From Dawidia soli (GTDB taxonomy: Bacteria; Bacteroidota; Bacteroidia; Cytophagales; Cyclobacteriaceae): 64,000 bases of DNA. Shown here piece after piece: positions 27,043-35,162 of this stretch; position 1 is the stretch's first letter; every line of letters begins with the position of its first letter. The DNA lies in the NCBI RefSeq assembly GCF_018598185.1, contig NZ_JAHESC010000004.1, positions 62,001 to 126,000 of the forward strand. The letters run 5' to 3'. The notes beneath the pieces were generated by a model. That model did no database searches, was not told the origin of the DNA, and was given only the letters and a program-made list of their open reading frames with translations. Made by a program: the position numbers and the translations under genes.

Positions 27043-27348
27043 GAAGTACGCCGGATCAAAAACACCTTTTGTGCTAAAGGAGTACCCGGCAATTGTCTCA
27101 TGATGCCAACGTGCTTGCCGTTCGATCCTCCCTTTTCCTTTCCTGGATCTTAACCTGATCCACCAATGTCCCATCTCTTTTATGGCGTAGATCATCCGTG
27201 GTCCAATCGTAGGAAACTGACAGGTTTTGCATCACGTATTAGAACAGTTTATGGAATAGATATCGTCATACAAGATATTTCTTCGCAATCTGCCGATAGA
27301 CTTGTTATACAACACCCTTTTATAGTCTAATCATCAAAAGAAAAGGCA
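27043..27348. other. intergenic region without a recognised gene
   Basis: About 300 bases of lower GC content than the flanking genes. Open frames are short and on the minus strand overlap the preceding lipoprotein gene. Nothing recognisable. Confidence 0.5.
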
Positions 27349-27388
27349 TAAAAAAAGGAGCCGTCATAAAGCTAAAAATGACGGCTCC
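27349..27388 (-). terminator. strong terminator on the minus strand
   Basis: A perfect 11-bp stem GGAGCCGTCAT / ATGACGGCTCC with a ten-base loop is followed on the minus strand by seven T residues. It implies a transcript coming from the right, although only broken reading frames are found there. Confidence 0.9.
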
Positions 27389-27472
27389 TGATAAGGAGTG
27401 CTAGGATTGTTCTGCTTTTGGGGTGTCCTTCGACCAGGAACAACGTCTCGGGAACGAAAGCATACTTCTTCT

Positions 27473-27681
27473 TCACCATTCATGAAAGATGATCCGTGCA
27501 CCTTTCCACACGTCACTCCAAGTATTTTCTTTGCCTCCGGTCGTGTGAACATCCATCGGCCAACCTGGTACAATTTCAAAAAACTCCTGTCGCCGGCTAA
27601 GCCAATCGCTTACCACGAAGTTAGGCTAAGTAACGCATACGTCAGGAAAATGGTTGTAGCAATGCGCAATAAAGTTTTCAT
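27473..27681 (-). pseudogene. possible frameshifted small exported-protein gene
   Basis: Minus-strand translation from the ATG at 27681 gives 23 residues with a signal-peptide character (MKTLLRIATTIFLTYALLSL) and then a stop. A second frame, offset by one base, continues at once with SDWLSRRQEFFEIVPGWPMD and ends at 27473 with IIFHEW. Together they would form a ~68-residue exported protein. A terminator lies downstream at 27388. Whether this is a decayed gene, a sequencing error or coincidence cannot be decided here; no family recognised. Confidence 0.3.
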
Positions 27682-27696
27682 ACGATATAACCGTTG

Positions 27697-27980
27697 TCAT
27701 TTGGTCCTTCCTTTATTCCGGAGCATACTCGTTACGAATAGAACGCTCCTGCCTGCCGGATTATTTTTCAACCACACGTATTCTATACCGGCCTTGTGGA
27801 AAGGTATATAGAAATAATAATGCCAAAGAGTACGTTTGTTTGACGAATGTCTATCTCCCCATTTATCAGGGAGTTATGACCGCTAATTTCCCCAGATATA
27901 GACCATTCACCGATTGCTTTTAATTTCTCAGGAAAACACACAATGGCACAGACTTTTCTGCGTTTACGGGAGGGAATCAT
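27697..27980 (-). pseudogene. possible second frameshifted small gene
   Basis: On the minus strand the frame from the ATG at 27980 contains GEWSISGEISGHNSLINGEI, and after one frame change near 27830 the other frame continues with WHYYFYIPFHKAGIEYVWLK and ends at 27697. Both pieces look protein-like while the remaining parts of each frame do not. It lies just upstream of the other broken frame on the same strand. Low certainty; family unknown. Confidence 0.25.
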
Positions 27981-27995
27981 CTGAGAAGAGAGGTT

Positions 27996-28196
27996 ATGAA
28001 TATGAAAAAACAATTCAACAAACGGTGCCTGCTGGTAGGAACGTGCCTGGGTGCGATCGTTATCGCGCTGAATGTAACGGCAGAAGATGAGTCGAAAGAA
28101 ACCGTTAGCGTAGAACCTCAATTGTTACAAGCCAAGACCATCTATACTGCCGAGCCCATGCCGCGTAATACTTTCCGGGTAAAGGGGATCCGCTAA
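27996..28196 (+). CDS. small exported protein (66 aa)
   Basis: Starts MNMKKQFNKRCLLVGTCLGA with a purine-rich AGAGAGG ribosome-binding site eight bases upstream; residues ~10-29 form a signal peptide ending near VTA. The mature ~37 residues (EDESKETVSVEPQ ... FRVKGIR) are polar. Could be a secreted peptide; no family recognised. The stop codon lies inside a perfect palindrome. Confidence 0.6.
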   Translation: MNMKKQFNKRCLLVGTCLGAIVIALNVTAEDESKETVSVEPQLLQAKTIYTAEPMPRNTFRVKGIR

Positions 28197-28213
28197 CGCG
28201 TGCACACGCGTTA
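28194..28213. repeat. perfect 20-bp palindrome at the end of the small exported-protein gene
   Basis: TAACGCGTG / CACGCGTTA with CA between. It starts with the stop codon of the gene. No T-run follows on the plus strand, so it is not a standard terminator; it could protect the 3' end or bind a protein. Confidence 0.6.
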
Positions 28214-28219
28214 AACGCT

Positions 28220-28251
28220 AAAAAAAGTATATACGCACGACGTATATACTT
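28220..28251 (-). terminator. terminator of the minus-strand small membrane-protein gene
   Basis: A perfect 11-bp stem AAGTATATACG / CGTATATACTT with a five-base loop, followed on the minus strand by a run of T residues; ten bases after the stop codon of the gene at 28262. Confidence 0.8.
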
Positions 28252-28261
28252 CCTTAGTCAT

Positions 28262-28477
28262 TTAGTTCTTAGCGTAACGAAATGTTCCGCGCAGCGTCTG
28301 AAGCTCTTTGGTAGACAATCTTCTGCGGGGTACGAATTGGCGGCGCTCGCGCAACGAAGCCTTGGCGGCTGCGCTTTCGTCTTCCAGCGGGAAGAATACC
28401 TTGGCGAGAAAATAGGCCGTCGTCATAAAGATGCCGTACGTGCCAAAAAAGATCAATACAATAGTAATTGCGTCCAT
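28262..28477 (-). CDS. small single-span membrane protein (71 aa)
   Basis: One N-terminal membrane helix (ITIVLIFFGTYGIFMTTAYF) is followed by an acidic turn and a basic, Arg-rich cytoplasmic tail (RERRQFVPRRRLSTKE). The topology suggests an inner-membrane anchor with a charged cytoplasmic tail. It has its own terminator. No family recognised. Confidence 0.75.
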   Translation of the reverse strand: MDAITIVLIFFGTYGIFMTTAYFLAKVFFPLEDESAAAKASLRERRQFVPRRRLSTKELQTLRGTFRYAKN

Positions 28478-28762
28478 AAGCCATTAGACAGTTATACGTG
28501 TCAAGCATGGAAAATTTAGTGCCATTGTACCGCACCTTCCGTTTAGCGGTCGTAGTGGGCAATGTGTAGCAAAGTTCCACACTTTTGTACCGGTTGCTCC
28601 ACACTTCACACGTGTGCACCCCAATGGCTGGAAAATGCTTCTCACCAGTCCTGTAAATTTTACGGCTGGCAGCGCTGGCATTTGATTTTTCAGGACTTAC
28701 TCCAGTCGCCTTTCCGAACGGTTACAGGCGGCGAAAAGTATCCATCTCAAACATCTACGACT

Positions 28763-28915
28763 ATGAACGATTTATTATATGTAATAGCGGTTATCCTCAT
28801 TATCGGGTGGCTTTTAGGGGCATTTGTTTTCAGTGTGGGAGGAATTATACACCTGCTTTTGGTGATCGCTGTCATTGCCGTTTTGTTACGGCTTATCAGA
28901 GGACGAAGCGTTTAG
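28763..28915 (+). CDS. lmo0937-family (DUF5670-like) small membrane protein (50 aa)
   Basis: A 50-residue protein with two membrane helices, beginning MNDLLYVIAVILIIGWLLGA and ending LLRLIRGRSV. The pattern W-L-L-G-x-F-x-x-x-x-G-x-I-H-x-L-L-V-I-A is that of the lmo0937 family, very common in Bacteroidota, with unknown function (often associated with stress). I used the internal ATG; the upstream part of the open frame is not protein-like. A perfect hairpin terminator follows. Confidence 0.88.
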   Translation: MNDLLYVIAVILIIGWLLGAFVFSVGGIIHLLLVIAVIAVLLRLIRGRSV

Positions 28916-28944
28916 CGGTTATTATAAATATCTTTTATTGGGCA

Positions 28945-28980
28945 GGCCCCACATTACTACTGTGGGGCCATTTTTCTTTT
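28945..28980 (+). terminator. terminator of the lmo0937-family gene
   Basis: A perfect 9-bp stem GGCCCCACA / TGTGGGGCC with a seven-base loop is followed by ATTTTTCTTTT. Confidence 0.92.
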
Positions 28981-29089
28981 CCAATAACAGATAGTCTGGA
29001 AACACGGAAGCGTGCATGAATTTTGCTAACCGCTATGCCCCAAAAGCACCCTGGTGCAAAGACCCTTTGTTTTACTTAATACTTGTACT

Positions 29090-29353
29090 ATGAACATTTT
29101 TGTTGCAAAGCTTAATTTCAAGACGCGCAAAGAAGAACTCGAAGCTGCCTTCACCCCGTATGGCGCGGTGAGCTCCGCCAAGATCGTACGCGACAAAGAA
29201 ACCGGCCGCTCGAAAGGCTATGGCTTCGTTGAAATGCCAAACGACAGCGAAGCCCTGCAAGCCATTGCTTCCCTGAATGAAAAGGAGCTTGACGGCCGTG
29301 AGATCGTCGTGAAACCGGCCAACCCGAAGACGGCCGAAACTGCCTCGTATTAA
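29090..29353 (+). CDS. RNA-binding protein with one RRM domain
   Basis: An 87-residue RRM protein of the kind found in Bacteroidota and cyanobacteria (Rbp). RNP2 is IFVAKLNF at residue 3 and RNP1 is KGYGFVEM near residue 43, both with the aromatic residues that stack on RNA bases. The domain fills the protein; only a short tail follows. These proteins act as RNA chaperones or regulators, sometimes under cold stress. The start gives MNIFVAKLNF; a longer in-frame extension lacks support. Confidence 0.95.
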   Translation: MNIFVAKLNFKTRKEELEAAFTPYGAVSSAKIVRDKETGRSKGYGFVEMPNDSEALQAIASLNEKELDGREIVVKPANPKTAETASY

Positions 29354-29384
29354 CGTCGATTACCTATACGCCTCTCTTTTGCGG

Positions 29385-29426
29385 AAAAGTCCACGGCATC
29401 GCTGCTGCTGGACTTTTTCGTTTTTA
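29385..29426 (+). terminator. terminator of the RRM gene
   Basis: A 9-bp stem AAAAGTCCA / TGGACTTTT around a 15-base loop runs into TTTTTCGTTTTTA. Confidence 0.85.
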
Positions 29427-29462
29427 TGACTTTTTTGGCATATTATTCGGTTAACATAATCC

Positions 29463-29478
29463 ACTGGAAGTATCCAGT
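29463..29478. promoter_or_regulatory. short palindrome just before the histidine kinase gene
   Basis: ACTGGA-AGTA-TCCAGT ends ten bases before the start codon of the kinase. It could be a regulator site or a small hairpin affecting initiation; it may also be chance. Confidence 0.3.
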
Positions 29479-29487
29479 TTATAGCAC

Positions 29488-32019
29488 ATGCTGAACGCAC
29501 GCGATAAATCGAATCCCGTCTCTGTAAAAGGGAAGGTTCTGGCAGGCTTCTTTTTTGCCTTTATTGCCATTATCCTGGCCCTGGGTATTACGCATTTTGC
29601 GTTCCGCACGATGCTGGATACCGTAGACGAGCTGTCGGCGCCCAACGAAAAGCTGACCGCCCTGAATACGGTCTTCCAGGAGATCACCACGCTGGATCAG
29701 CTGCAACGGGCGGAGGCCATCCGCAATCCCAATAAGCCCTATCGTGCTTTCCTGTTGCAGTCTAAGACTGTCGCCGCCAAGATCGATACCATCCTGGCCA
29801 TGCCGTGGGACACCGCCCAACACCGCCGCATCAGCGAGATGAAGCAGGTGCTCAAACAGCGCGACAAATTGTTTTTCTCCTACCTGCGTCTGAAACTAAA
29901 GCTAGCCGCCAACCGGCAATATACCGAGCGCCTGGACACGCTCGCCGTCATCCTCGACCAGGGCGCCGATACGAGCGTGGTGACGACGCAAAAGAAAACC
30001 ACCACGACGTATTGGAGGGATTCCGCCGTTGCGCCCGAAAAAAGCCAGAAGTCCGGGCGTTTCCGGCTCTTTGGCAAAAAGAAAAGCACGGTGGTCGAGC
30101 CTGAAACGCAGCACGTCAAAGTAGAAGAAGAGCTGAGCGTACAGGTTGACACATTGGCGGTCGCACGCCAGAACAACGCGTTGGAAGAAGTAGAAAAGAT
30201 CATGCGCGAGCTGGACGACAACCGTGTCAGCCAAAACCGCCGCCTGCAACGCCGCGAGCTGGAGCTGATCCATGCCAACAGCCTGTTCATTAACCAGCTG
30301 TTGGGCATTCTGCACGAGGTGGAGAACGAAGAGGTACAGCAGATGCGCACCACCAACCGGCAGGCCAGTACGCTCTTCAACCAAAGTATCTCGCGCATCA
30401 GCATGCTGCTGGTCGTGTTCTTCCTGGTAGCCGCACTGCTGGTGTATCTCATCTGGATCGACATCAGCAAGAGTAATTATTACAAAGAGCAGTTAGAGCG
30501 CTCGCGTGACGAAGCCGAAGAACTGGGCCAGATCAAACAACGCTTCCTGGCCAACATGAGCCACGAGATCCGTACGCCCCTGCAGTCTATCATTGGCTTT
30601 GCCGAGCAGCTGCGCCAGCATCCGGGCAGTCCGGAAGCTGCCGCGGCCATTCACAGCTCGTCTGAGCATCTGCTACACATCGTCAACGAGGTGCTGGACT
30701 ACAGCCGCATTTCGTCGGGCAACTTCTCGCTGGCGGAAGAGCCGTTTACGCTGCGTACGCTGGTGAACGAGGTAGAAGAGGCGATGCGCGTGCAGGCGGA
30801 AAAGAAAGGCCTCACCTTCCTGCTCGACTATGAACAGGCGCTTGATTACCGCCTGCTCGGCGATCCGTTCCGCCTGCGGCAGATCCTCTATAATCTGCTG
30901 GGCAACGCTATCAAGTTCACCAATAAAGGTTTTGTACGGCTCACTGTACGCACGGTGGAGCAAGAGCCCGGCGACACGATCGCCTGCACGTTTGAAGTGA
31001 CCGATACCGGCATCGGCATTCGTCCGGAAGACCTGAAAAATATCTTTAATCAGTTCGAGCAGGCCAGTACGCTGGTGGCCGAGCAATATGGCGGTGGCGC
31101 CGGGCTGGGATTAACGATCGTGAAGTCGCTGGTCGAAGCGCAGCGTGGCACGGTAGAAGTTTCCAGTGAGCCTGGCATCGGTTCTACGTTCCGCATCCAG
31201 CTGGCTTTTGCGCGCACGATGCACATGGTGCAGCCTGCCACGCATGCACCCGCCCTCAATCCGCAAGGCGCCTTTCATGGCAAAGTATTGCTGGTGGATG
31301 ATGACCCGATGATCGTGCGGCTGTGCGGCCTGATCCTGTCGAAGAACAACATTCCGCATCTTCTTTTCGAAGAGGCTGAAAAGCTCTTAGATCATACGCC
31401 CGATGCCGGGGTAACGCATATCCTGATGGATATCCGCATGCCGCGGATAAACGGCATCGAGCTGTGTGCTGCGCTGCGCAGGAAGTATCCGCGCAGCACG
31501 CGGTTTATTGCGTTGACGGCACACGTCTTTGCGCAGGATCGTCAAAAGCTGCTGGACGGTGGCTTTGACGTGGTGCTCTCCAAACCGTTCCATGAACACG
31601 AGCTGCTGGAAACGCTGGGGCTTTCTGCGGTGCCTCAAACGGAGGTGTCAGAGGCGGCGAGCGTGTCGGCTACGCCGCCGGCGGCGCTTGATCTGTCGGC
31701 CTTACGGCAGATGACGTTTGGCGATGAGACGTTGCTGCAGTCGGTGCTGGCGCAATTTATCGAAGAGACCGAGGAGGATCTGCAGCGGTTGGAAAGCAGC
31801 CTGCGGAGCGGTGATACGCCGATGTTGCGTGAGGTTGTGCATAAGGTGGCGGGACGTACCGGGCAGATGGGCGCCACGCCGTTGAGCATACGGCTCAGGG
31901 CGTTGGAGAAGCGGATCCATGATGGCGAGACGTTGCCTGCTCTGCACGATGAGGCTGCTCTACTGCAAATTGAAGTCGAAGAGATGATGAAGAGCGTGCG
32001 GGTGTTGAGTGACCTGTAA
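29488..32019 (+). CDS. hybrid sensor histidine kinase with receiver and HPt domains
   Basis: An 843-residue inner-membrane kinase. Helix 1 is at about residues 15-37 and helix 2 at 305-326, enclosing a ~265-residue sensor region rich in helices, including a polar insert with Lys-rich KKTTTTYWRD and RLFGKKKS segments. HisKA carries H359 in NMSHEIRTPLQS; HATPase_c has N box LLGNAIKFTN, G1 DTGIGI and G2 GGAGLGLTIVKS. The receiver domain has phosphorylatable D648 (LMDIRMPRINGIE), and the C-terminal HPt domain has H785 (HKVAGRTGQMGA). Phosphate can thus pass His-Asp-His to an external regulator, plausibly the NtrC-type regulator encoded convergently ten bases away. Confidence 0.95.
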   Translation: MLNARDKSNPVSVKGKVLAGFFFAFIAIILALGITHFAFRTMLDTVDELSAPNEKLTALNTVFQEITTLDQLQRAEAIRNPNKPYRAFLLQSKTVAAKIDTILAMPWDTAQHRRISEMKQVLKQRDKLFFSYLRLKLKLAANRQYTERLDTLAVILDQGADTSVVTTQKKTTTTYWRDSAVAPEKSQKSGRFRLFGKKKSTVVEPETQHVKVEEELSVQVDTLAVARQNNALEEVEKIMRELDDNRVSQNRRLQRRELELIHANSLFINQLLGILHEVENEEVQQMRTTNRQASTLFNQSISRISMLLVVFFLVAALLVYLIWIDISKSNYYKEQLERSRDEAEELGQIKQRFLANMSHEIRTPLQSIIGFAEQLRQHPGSPEAAAAIHSSSEHLLHIVNEVLDYSRISSGNFSLAEEPFTLRTLVNEVEEAMRVQAEKKGLTFLLDYEQALDYRLLGDPFRLRQILYNLLGNAIKFTNKGFVRLTVRTVEQEPGDTIACTFEVTDTGIGIRPEDLKNIFNQFEQASTLVAEQYGGGAGLGLTIVKSLVEAQRGTVEVSSEPGIGSTFRIQLAFARTMHMVQPATHAPALNPQGAFHGKVLLVDDDPMIVRLCGLILSKNNIPHLLFEEAEKLLDHTPDAGVTHILMDIRMPRINGIELCAALRRKYPRSTRFIALTAHVFAQDRQKLLDGGFDVVLSKPFHEHELLETLGLSAVPQTEVSEAASVSATPPAALDLSALRQMTFGDETLLQSVLAQFIEETEEDLQRLESSLRSGDTPMLREVVHKVAGRTGQMGATPLSIRLRALEKRIHDGETLPALHDEAALLQIEVEEMMKSVRVLSDL

Positions 32020-32029
32020 TTTCCTACGC

Positions 32030-33382
32030 CTACTCTATTCCGTATTTTTCCATCTTCAGGTAAAGCGTTTTGCGATCTATATTCAGGATGCGTGCGGCTT
32101 TCGATTTATTATACCGCGCCTCTTGTAAGGTCTTTACAATCATTTCGCGCTCCTGTACTTCCTGCAATACTTTTAGGTCGTATACCGGCGCGGTCTGGGC
32201 GCTGGGGCTGGTCGCCGGATTCTTGATGGCCGACATCATTTCCACCGGCAAGGCAGAGACATCTACCGTGGTGCCGGTTGTCAAGAGTACGGCGCGTTTT
32301 ACCACGTTCTTCAGTTCACGCAGGTTGCCGGGCCAGTCGTAGAGGTGGAAGATGCGCAATACTTCGTCGTCGAAGCCCGTCACGTTGCGGCTCAGCTCCT
32401 GATTGGCGGCGGTGCGAAAGAAGTCGAGGAATTCTTCCAGGTCGGCGTTGCGCTCGCGCAAGGCCGGTACCTTCAGCTTAAATTCGTTGAGGCGGTGGTA
32501 TAGATCTTCGCGGAAGTGGCTGTTGCGTACACTCTCGGTCAGGTCGTCATTGGTGGCGGTAATGATGCGTACATCTACTTTGATCTCGCGGTTGCTGCCG
32601 ACCGGCGTGACGATGCGCTCCTGGATGGCGCGCAAAAGTTTTACCTGTACTTCATACGACAGGTTGCCGACTTCGTCGAGGAACAATGTGCCGCCATGGG
32701 CGGCTTCAAATTGGCCGGTCTTGTCCATGACGGCGCTGGTGAATGCTCCTTTTACGTGACCAAAGAGCTCGCTTGCGGCCAGTTCTTTTGACAACGCACC
32801 GCAGTCGACCGCCACAAAGGGCTGCCGGGCCCGTTGGCTCTTGCGATGAATGGTGCGGGCTACGTTTTCTTTGCCGGTGCCGCTCTCGCCTTCGATGATC
32901 ACCGACATGTCGGTCGGCGCCACGAGGCGTATGTATTCGTGCAGCTGGCGTGAGGCCTGGCTTTTGCCTTCTACGAAATCATGCGGCTCGGTGGGTGCAG
33001 CGGCTGTTGCAACAGGCTTCTTCTCTTTTTTGAGCGCCTGCTTGACGATCATCAACAGCTCTTCGGGGTTAACCGGTTTGGTGATGTATTCGTGCGCGCC
33101 ATCCTTGATGGCTTTTACCGCCGTGCGAATGTCTGAGAAGCCGGTCATGATCACGACCGGTGTATGTTGTGACGTCTTCTTGATCTCGAACAGAATGTCC
33201 AGGCCGGTGCTGTCGGGCAGACGATAGTCGAGCAGCACCATGTCAAACGTGCGTGCTGCGAAGGCCTTCAAGCCGTCTTTACCGCGGTGACTGGTCTCTA
33301 CCGAGTAGCCGTGCTTCACCAAAAACCCCTCCAGGATCCGCGAAAAGGTCAAATCATCTTCAATCACTAATATTGCCGCCAT
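32030..33382 (-). CDS. NtrC-family sigma-54-dependent response regulator
   Basis: A 450-residue transcription activator. Receiver domain residues 1-120 with phospho-acceptor D52 (LLDYRLPDSTG) and K102; AAA+ domain with Walker A GESGTGKE (164-171), Walker B GGTLFLDEVGN and the arginine-finger region; C-terminal Fis-type HTH (NKSKAARILNIDRKTLY). The loop that contacts sigma-54, normally GAFTGA, reads GAFTSA at 212-217. It faces the hybrid kinase gene tail to tail with ten bases between them, so the two are a likely two-component system. Targets would be sigma-54 promoters; none is obvious next to it. Confidence 0.95.
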   Translation of the reverse strand: MAAILVIEDDLTFSRILEGFLVKHGYSVETSHRGKDGLKAFAARTFDMVLLDYRLPDSTGLDILFEIKKTSQHTPVVIMTGFSDIRTAVKAIKDGAHEYITKPVNPEELLMIVKQALKKEKKPVATAAAPTEPHDFVEGKSQASRQLHEYIRLVAPTDMSVIIEGESGTGKENVARTIHRKSQRARQPFVAVDCGALSKELAASELFGHVKGAFTSAVMDKTGQFEAAHGGTLFLDEVGNLSYEVQVKLLRAIQERIVTPVGSNREIKVDVRIITATNDDLTESVRNSHFREDLYHRLNEFKLKVPALRERNADLEEFLDFFRTAANQELSRNVTGFDDEVLRIFHLYDWPGNLRELKNVVKRAVLLTTGTTVDVSALPVEMMSAIKNPATSPSAQTAPVYDLKVLQEVQEREMIVKTLQEARYNKSKAARILNIDRKTLYLKMEKYGIE

Positions 33383-33389
33383 ACGAGCC

Positions 33390-33427
33390 GAAAATAAAAA
33401 AGAAAGCCGGAATATTTTCCAGCTTTC
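33390..33427 (-). terminator. terminator of the PepSY-like protein gene
   Basis: On the minus strand GAAAGCTGG / CCGGCTTTC (one T-G pair) with an AAAATATT loop is followed by TTTTTTATTTTC. It separates the small exported-protein gene from the regulator gene. Confidence 0.75.
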
Positions 33428-33464
33428 TCTGCTAATTAAACGATGGTTGTTGGCCGGAGGGTAA

Positions 33465-33773
33465 TTAGCTTATTTTCTTGCCTTCTTTGTCGAACTTGAT
33501 CGTCTTGGTTTCAGCACCGTTCTTCAGCTCTACTTCGAAGGTATCCGCTGTTTTGTGGTGGTACGCGGCGTTGATCAACCAACCGCGGTATTCTTCGCCT
33601 TCCAGGGCTGTCTTTACCGTCTGGGGCAGCTCTTCAGCCTTGATCTTTACTTTGTCATCCTGCTGAGCAGTTTGTTCAGTTGCTACAGCGTTGTTGCTGG
33701 GTTGTGCTGCCTGGGCATTGGCTGCTACTACTCCGAATACTAAACCGCAGAGGGCAAACATTACTTTTTTCAT
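33465..33773 (-). CDS. small exported PepSY-like protein (102 aa)
   Basis: Signal peptide MKKVMFALCGLVFGVVAANA, then a Gln/Asn-rich linker and a single domain with KIKAEELPQTVKTALEGEEY and TFEVELKNGAETKTIKFDKE followed by GKKIS. The helix-then-two-strands pattern with D-x-x-G-K at the end is that of PepSY-like (DUF2874-type) modules of Bacteroidota, thought to be periplasmic inhibitors or binding modules. The chosen ATG starts the signal peptide; the frame extends 18 codons further upstream without support. Confidence 0.85.
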   Translation of the reverse strand: MKKVMFALCGLVFGVVAANAQAAQPSNNAVATEQTAQQDDKVKIKAEELPQTVKTALEGEEYRGWLINAAYHHKTADTFEVELKNGAETKTIKFDKEGKKIS

Positions 33774-33956
33774 GACCTTAAGTTTATAAGTGAAACAATT
33801 ATTACGAACTGATACACTATAATACAATGTTGTGCCACGCCCCGGGAAGTTTCCCCAAAAATCTGATTATCAAAATATTACAGGAAAATCATTATACTTC
33901 TGCCAGTGATTTACTGTTGAATAGTTCTACAGTGTGGGAGTTATAGGCCCACTCTC

Positions 33957-34322
33957 CTACAACTCTTTACGGCGTGCTGCTTCCTTGCGCTCACGCTTCT
34001 TCTCGTCGATGACATAGGCGCCGATCAACCCGATGCCGCCGAAGATAAAGAGTGATGCGAAGTAACCGACCTCTCTCATATCGGCCACGTGATCCAGCCA
34101 GTCGCCGACGAGCAGCCCTACGCCACCACCGATCATTAACAGGCCGATGTGGAGTGCCGTCGAGGACGTGCGATCGGGCTGCCAGAGCTCAGACAGATTT
34201 TTGCCGCGTTCGATCAACGCCATGCGCTCGATGTTGAGGTTCTTGCGGAGGTACAGTATGATAATGATACCACCGATGACGGCTGTGATGACCATCGAAA
34301 TTGCCAGGATGCCTTCTACCAT
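33957..34322 (-). CDS. DUF6249-type membrane protein (121 aa)
   Basis: Starts MVEGILAISMVITAVIGGII with one membrane helix, a cytoplasmic segment (NIERMALIERGKNLSELW) and two further helices (LHIGLLMIGGGVGLLVGDWL and a helix containing FIFGGIGLIGAYV) before a basic tail. The helix-ERxALIERG-helix-helix order matches the DUF6249 proteins often encoded next to ECF sigma factors. It is divergent from the ECF sigma gene with ~280 bases between, so it may be part of that regulon. Function unknown. Confidence 0.82.
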   Translation of the reverse strand: MVEGILAISMVITAVIGGIIIILYLRKNLNIERMALIERGKNLSELWQPDRTSSTALHIGLLMIGGGVGLLVGDWLDHVADMREVGYFASLFIFGGIGLIGAYVIDEKKRERKEAARRKEL

Positions 34323-34433
34323 AATCTTATCTTTTAAGTTTTGCTCTATGACACCGGGGGTGGGAAGCAGGTTACCGGAGGGTGTCAATTTTTTTATAAT
34401 GATAGGGTACCGGCACCGGTGTGCTTTTCTGCC

Positions 34434-34452
34434 CGCCAGTTGCAAACTGGCG
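34434..34452. promoter_or_regulatory. 19-bp palindrome in the divergent ECF sigma promoter region
   Basis: CGCCAGTT-GCA-AACTGGCG is a perfect inverted repeat between the DUF6249-type gene and the ECF sigma gene. It has the size of a dimeric regulator site. Confidence 0.5.
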
Positions 34453-34488
34453 ACAGTGTAGGCACAAGAGACGCGCTGTGCGCTAACT

Positions 34489-34523
34489 CTTGCGCCAGCA
34501 ATGTAACGCTTGCGCCAGCAATG
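34489..34523. repeat. tandem 15-bp direct repeat upstream of the ECF sigma gene
   Basis: CTTGCGCCAGCAATG occurs twice with a 20-base period, i.e. about two helical turns, ending 78 bases before the sigma factor start. It shares the core CGCCAG with the nearby palindrome, suggesting one protein could bind several sites. Confidence 0.7.
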
Positions 34524-34601
34524 ACCGGTTATGTGTAGCTTCCATAAAAAAATAGATCGACCTTGTAACCTGCGCTGTTTGATACGCGTCCAAGACGGCG
34601 A

Positions 34602-35159
34602 ATGATGATCACGGATCCGGACCACGCTTTACTCGACAGTATTCTGGGCGGCGACCAGCAGGTGTATGCCGTGCTGGTCGACAAGTATCAGGTGTATGCC
34701 TATACGATCGCCCTGAAGGTATTGCAGAATACGGCAGAGGCGGAAGAGGCTGCGCAGGATGCGTTTGTGAAGGCGTACCGGCACCTGGCTTCGTTTAACC
34801 GGCAGTCGAAGTTTTCGACGTGGTTGTATCGCATCGTATTTAATACGGCCCTGGCGTACCGGCGTAAGAACCGGCCTGCGTATTATGCCGTGGATGCCCG
34901 CCTGGCGGTTCCCGCGGCGGCGGAGAGCGCCCTGGAAAAGATGGATAAACATAAATATGTCATGCTCGCGATGGAGCGGCTGAACGAAGCCGACCGCACG
35001 GCCCTGACGTTGTTCTATCTGCAGGAGTTTTCGCTGGAAGAGATCGCGGCGATCATCGATCTTCCGGCCAACACGATTAAGGTACGGATCCACCGGGCGC
35101 GGTTGCGCCTGGCAGAAGAGCTTAGAACCCTGTTACAACAAGAAGCGTTAACGCTGTAG
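34602..35159 (+). CDS. ECF RNA polymerase sigma factor
   Basis: A 185-residue group IV sigma factor. Region 2 (AEAEEAAQDAFVKAYRHLAS, then NRQSKFSTWLYRIVFNTALA) binds core polymerase and the -10 element; region 4 (LFYLQEFSLEEIAAIIDLPA, then NTIKVRIHRARLRL) is the helix-turn-helix for the -35 element. It is followed three bases later by a gene for a membrane protein that looks like its anti-sigma factor. Tandem repeats and a palindrome in the upstream region suggest dedicated control. Confidence 0.96.
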   Translation: MMITDPDHALLDSILGGDQQVYAVLVDKYQVYAYTIALKVLQNTAEAEEAAQDAFVKAYRHLASFNRQSKFSTWLYRIVFNTALAYRRKNRPAYYAVDARLAVPAAAESALEKMDKHKYVMLAMERLNEADRTALTLFYLQEFSLEEIAAIIDLPANTIKVRIHRARLRLAEELRTLLQQEALTL

Positions 35160-35162
35160 ACC

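Noticed and set aside
27398-27811. 137-codon plus-strand frame in the decayed patch
   Set aside because: Cys, His, Phe and Pro rich without order, crosses the minus-strand broken frames and starts next to their terminator; looks like a shadow.
28194-28213. palindrome as a terminator of the small exported-protein gene
   Set aside because: It begins with the stop codon and is not followed by a T-run on the plus strand, so it is listed only as a palindrome.
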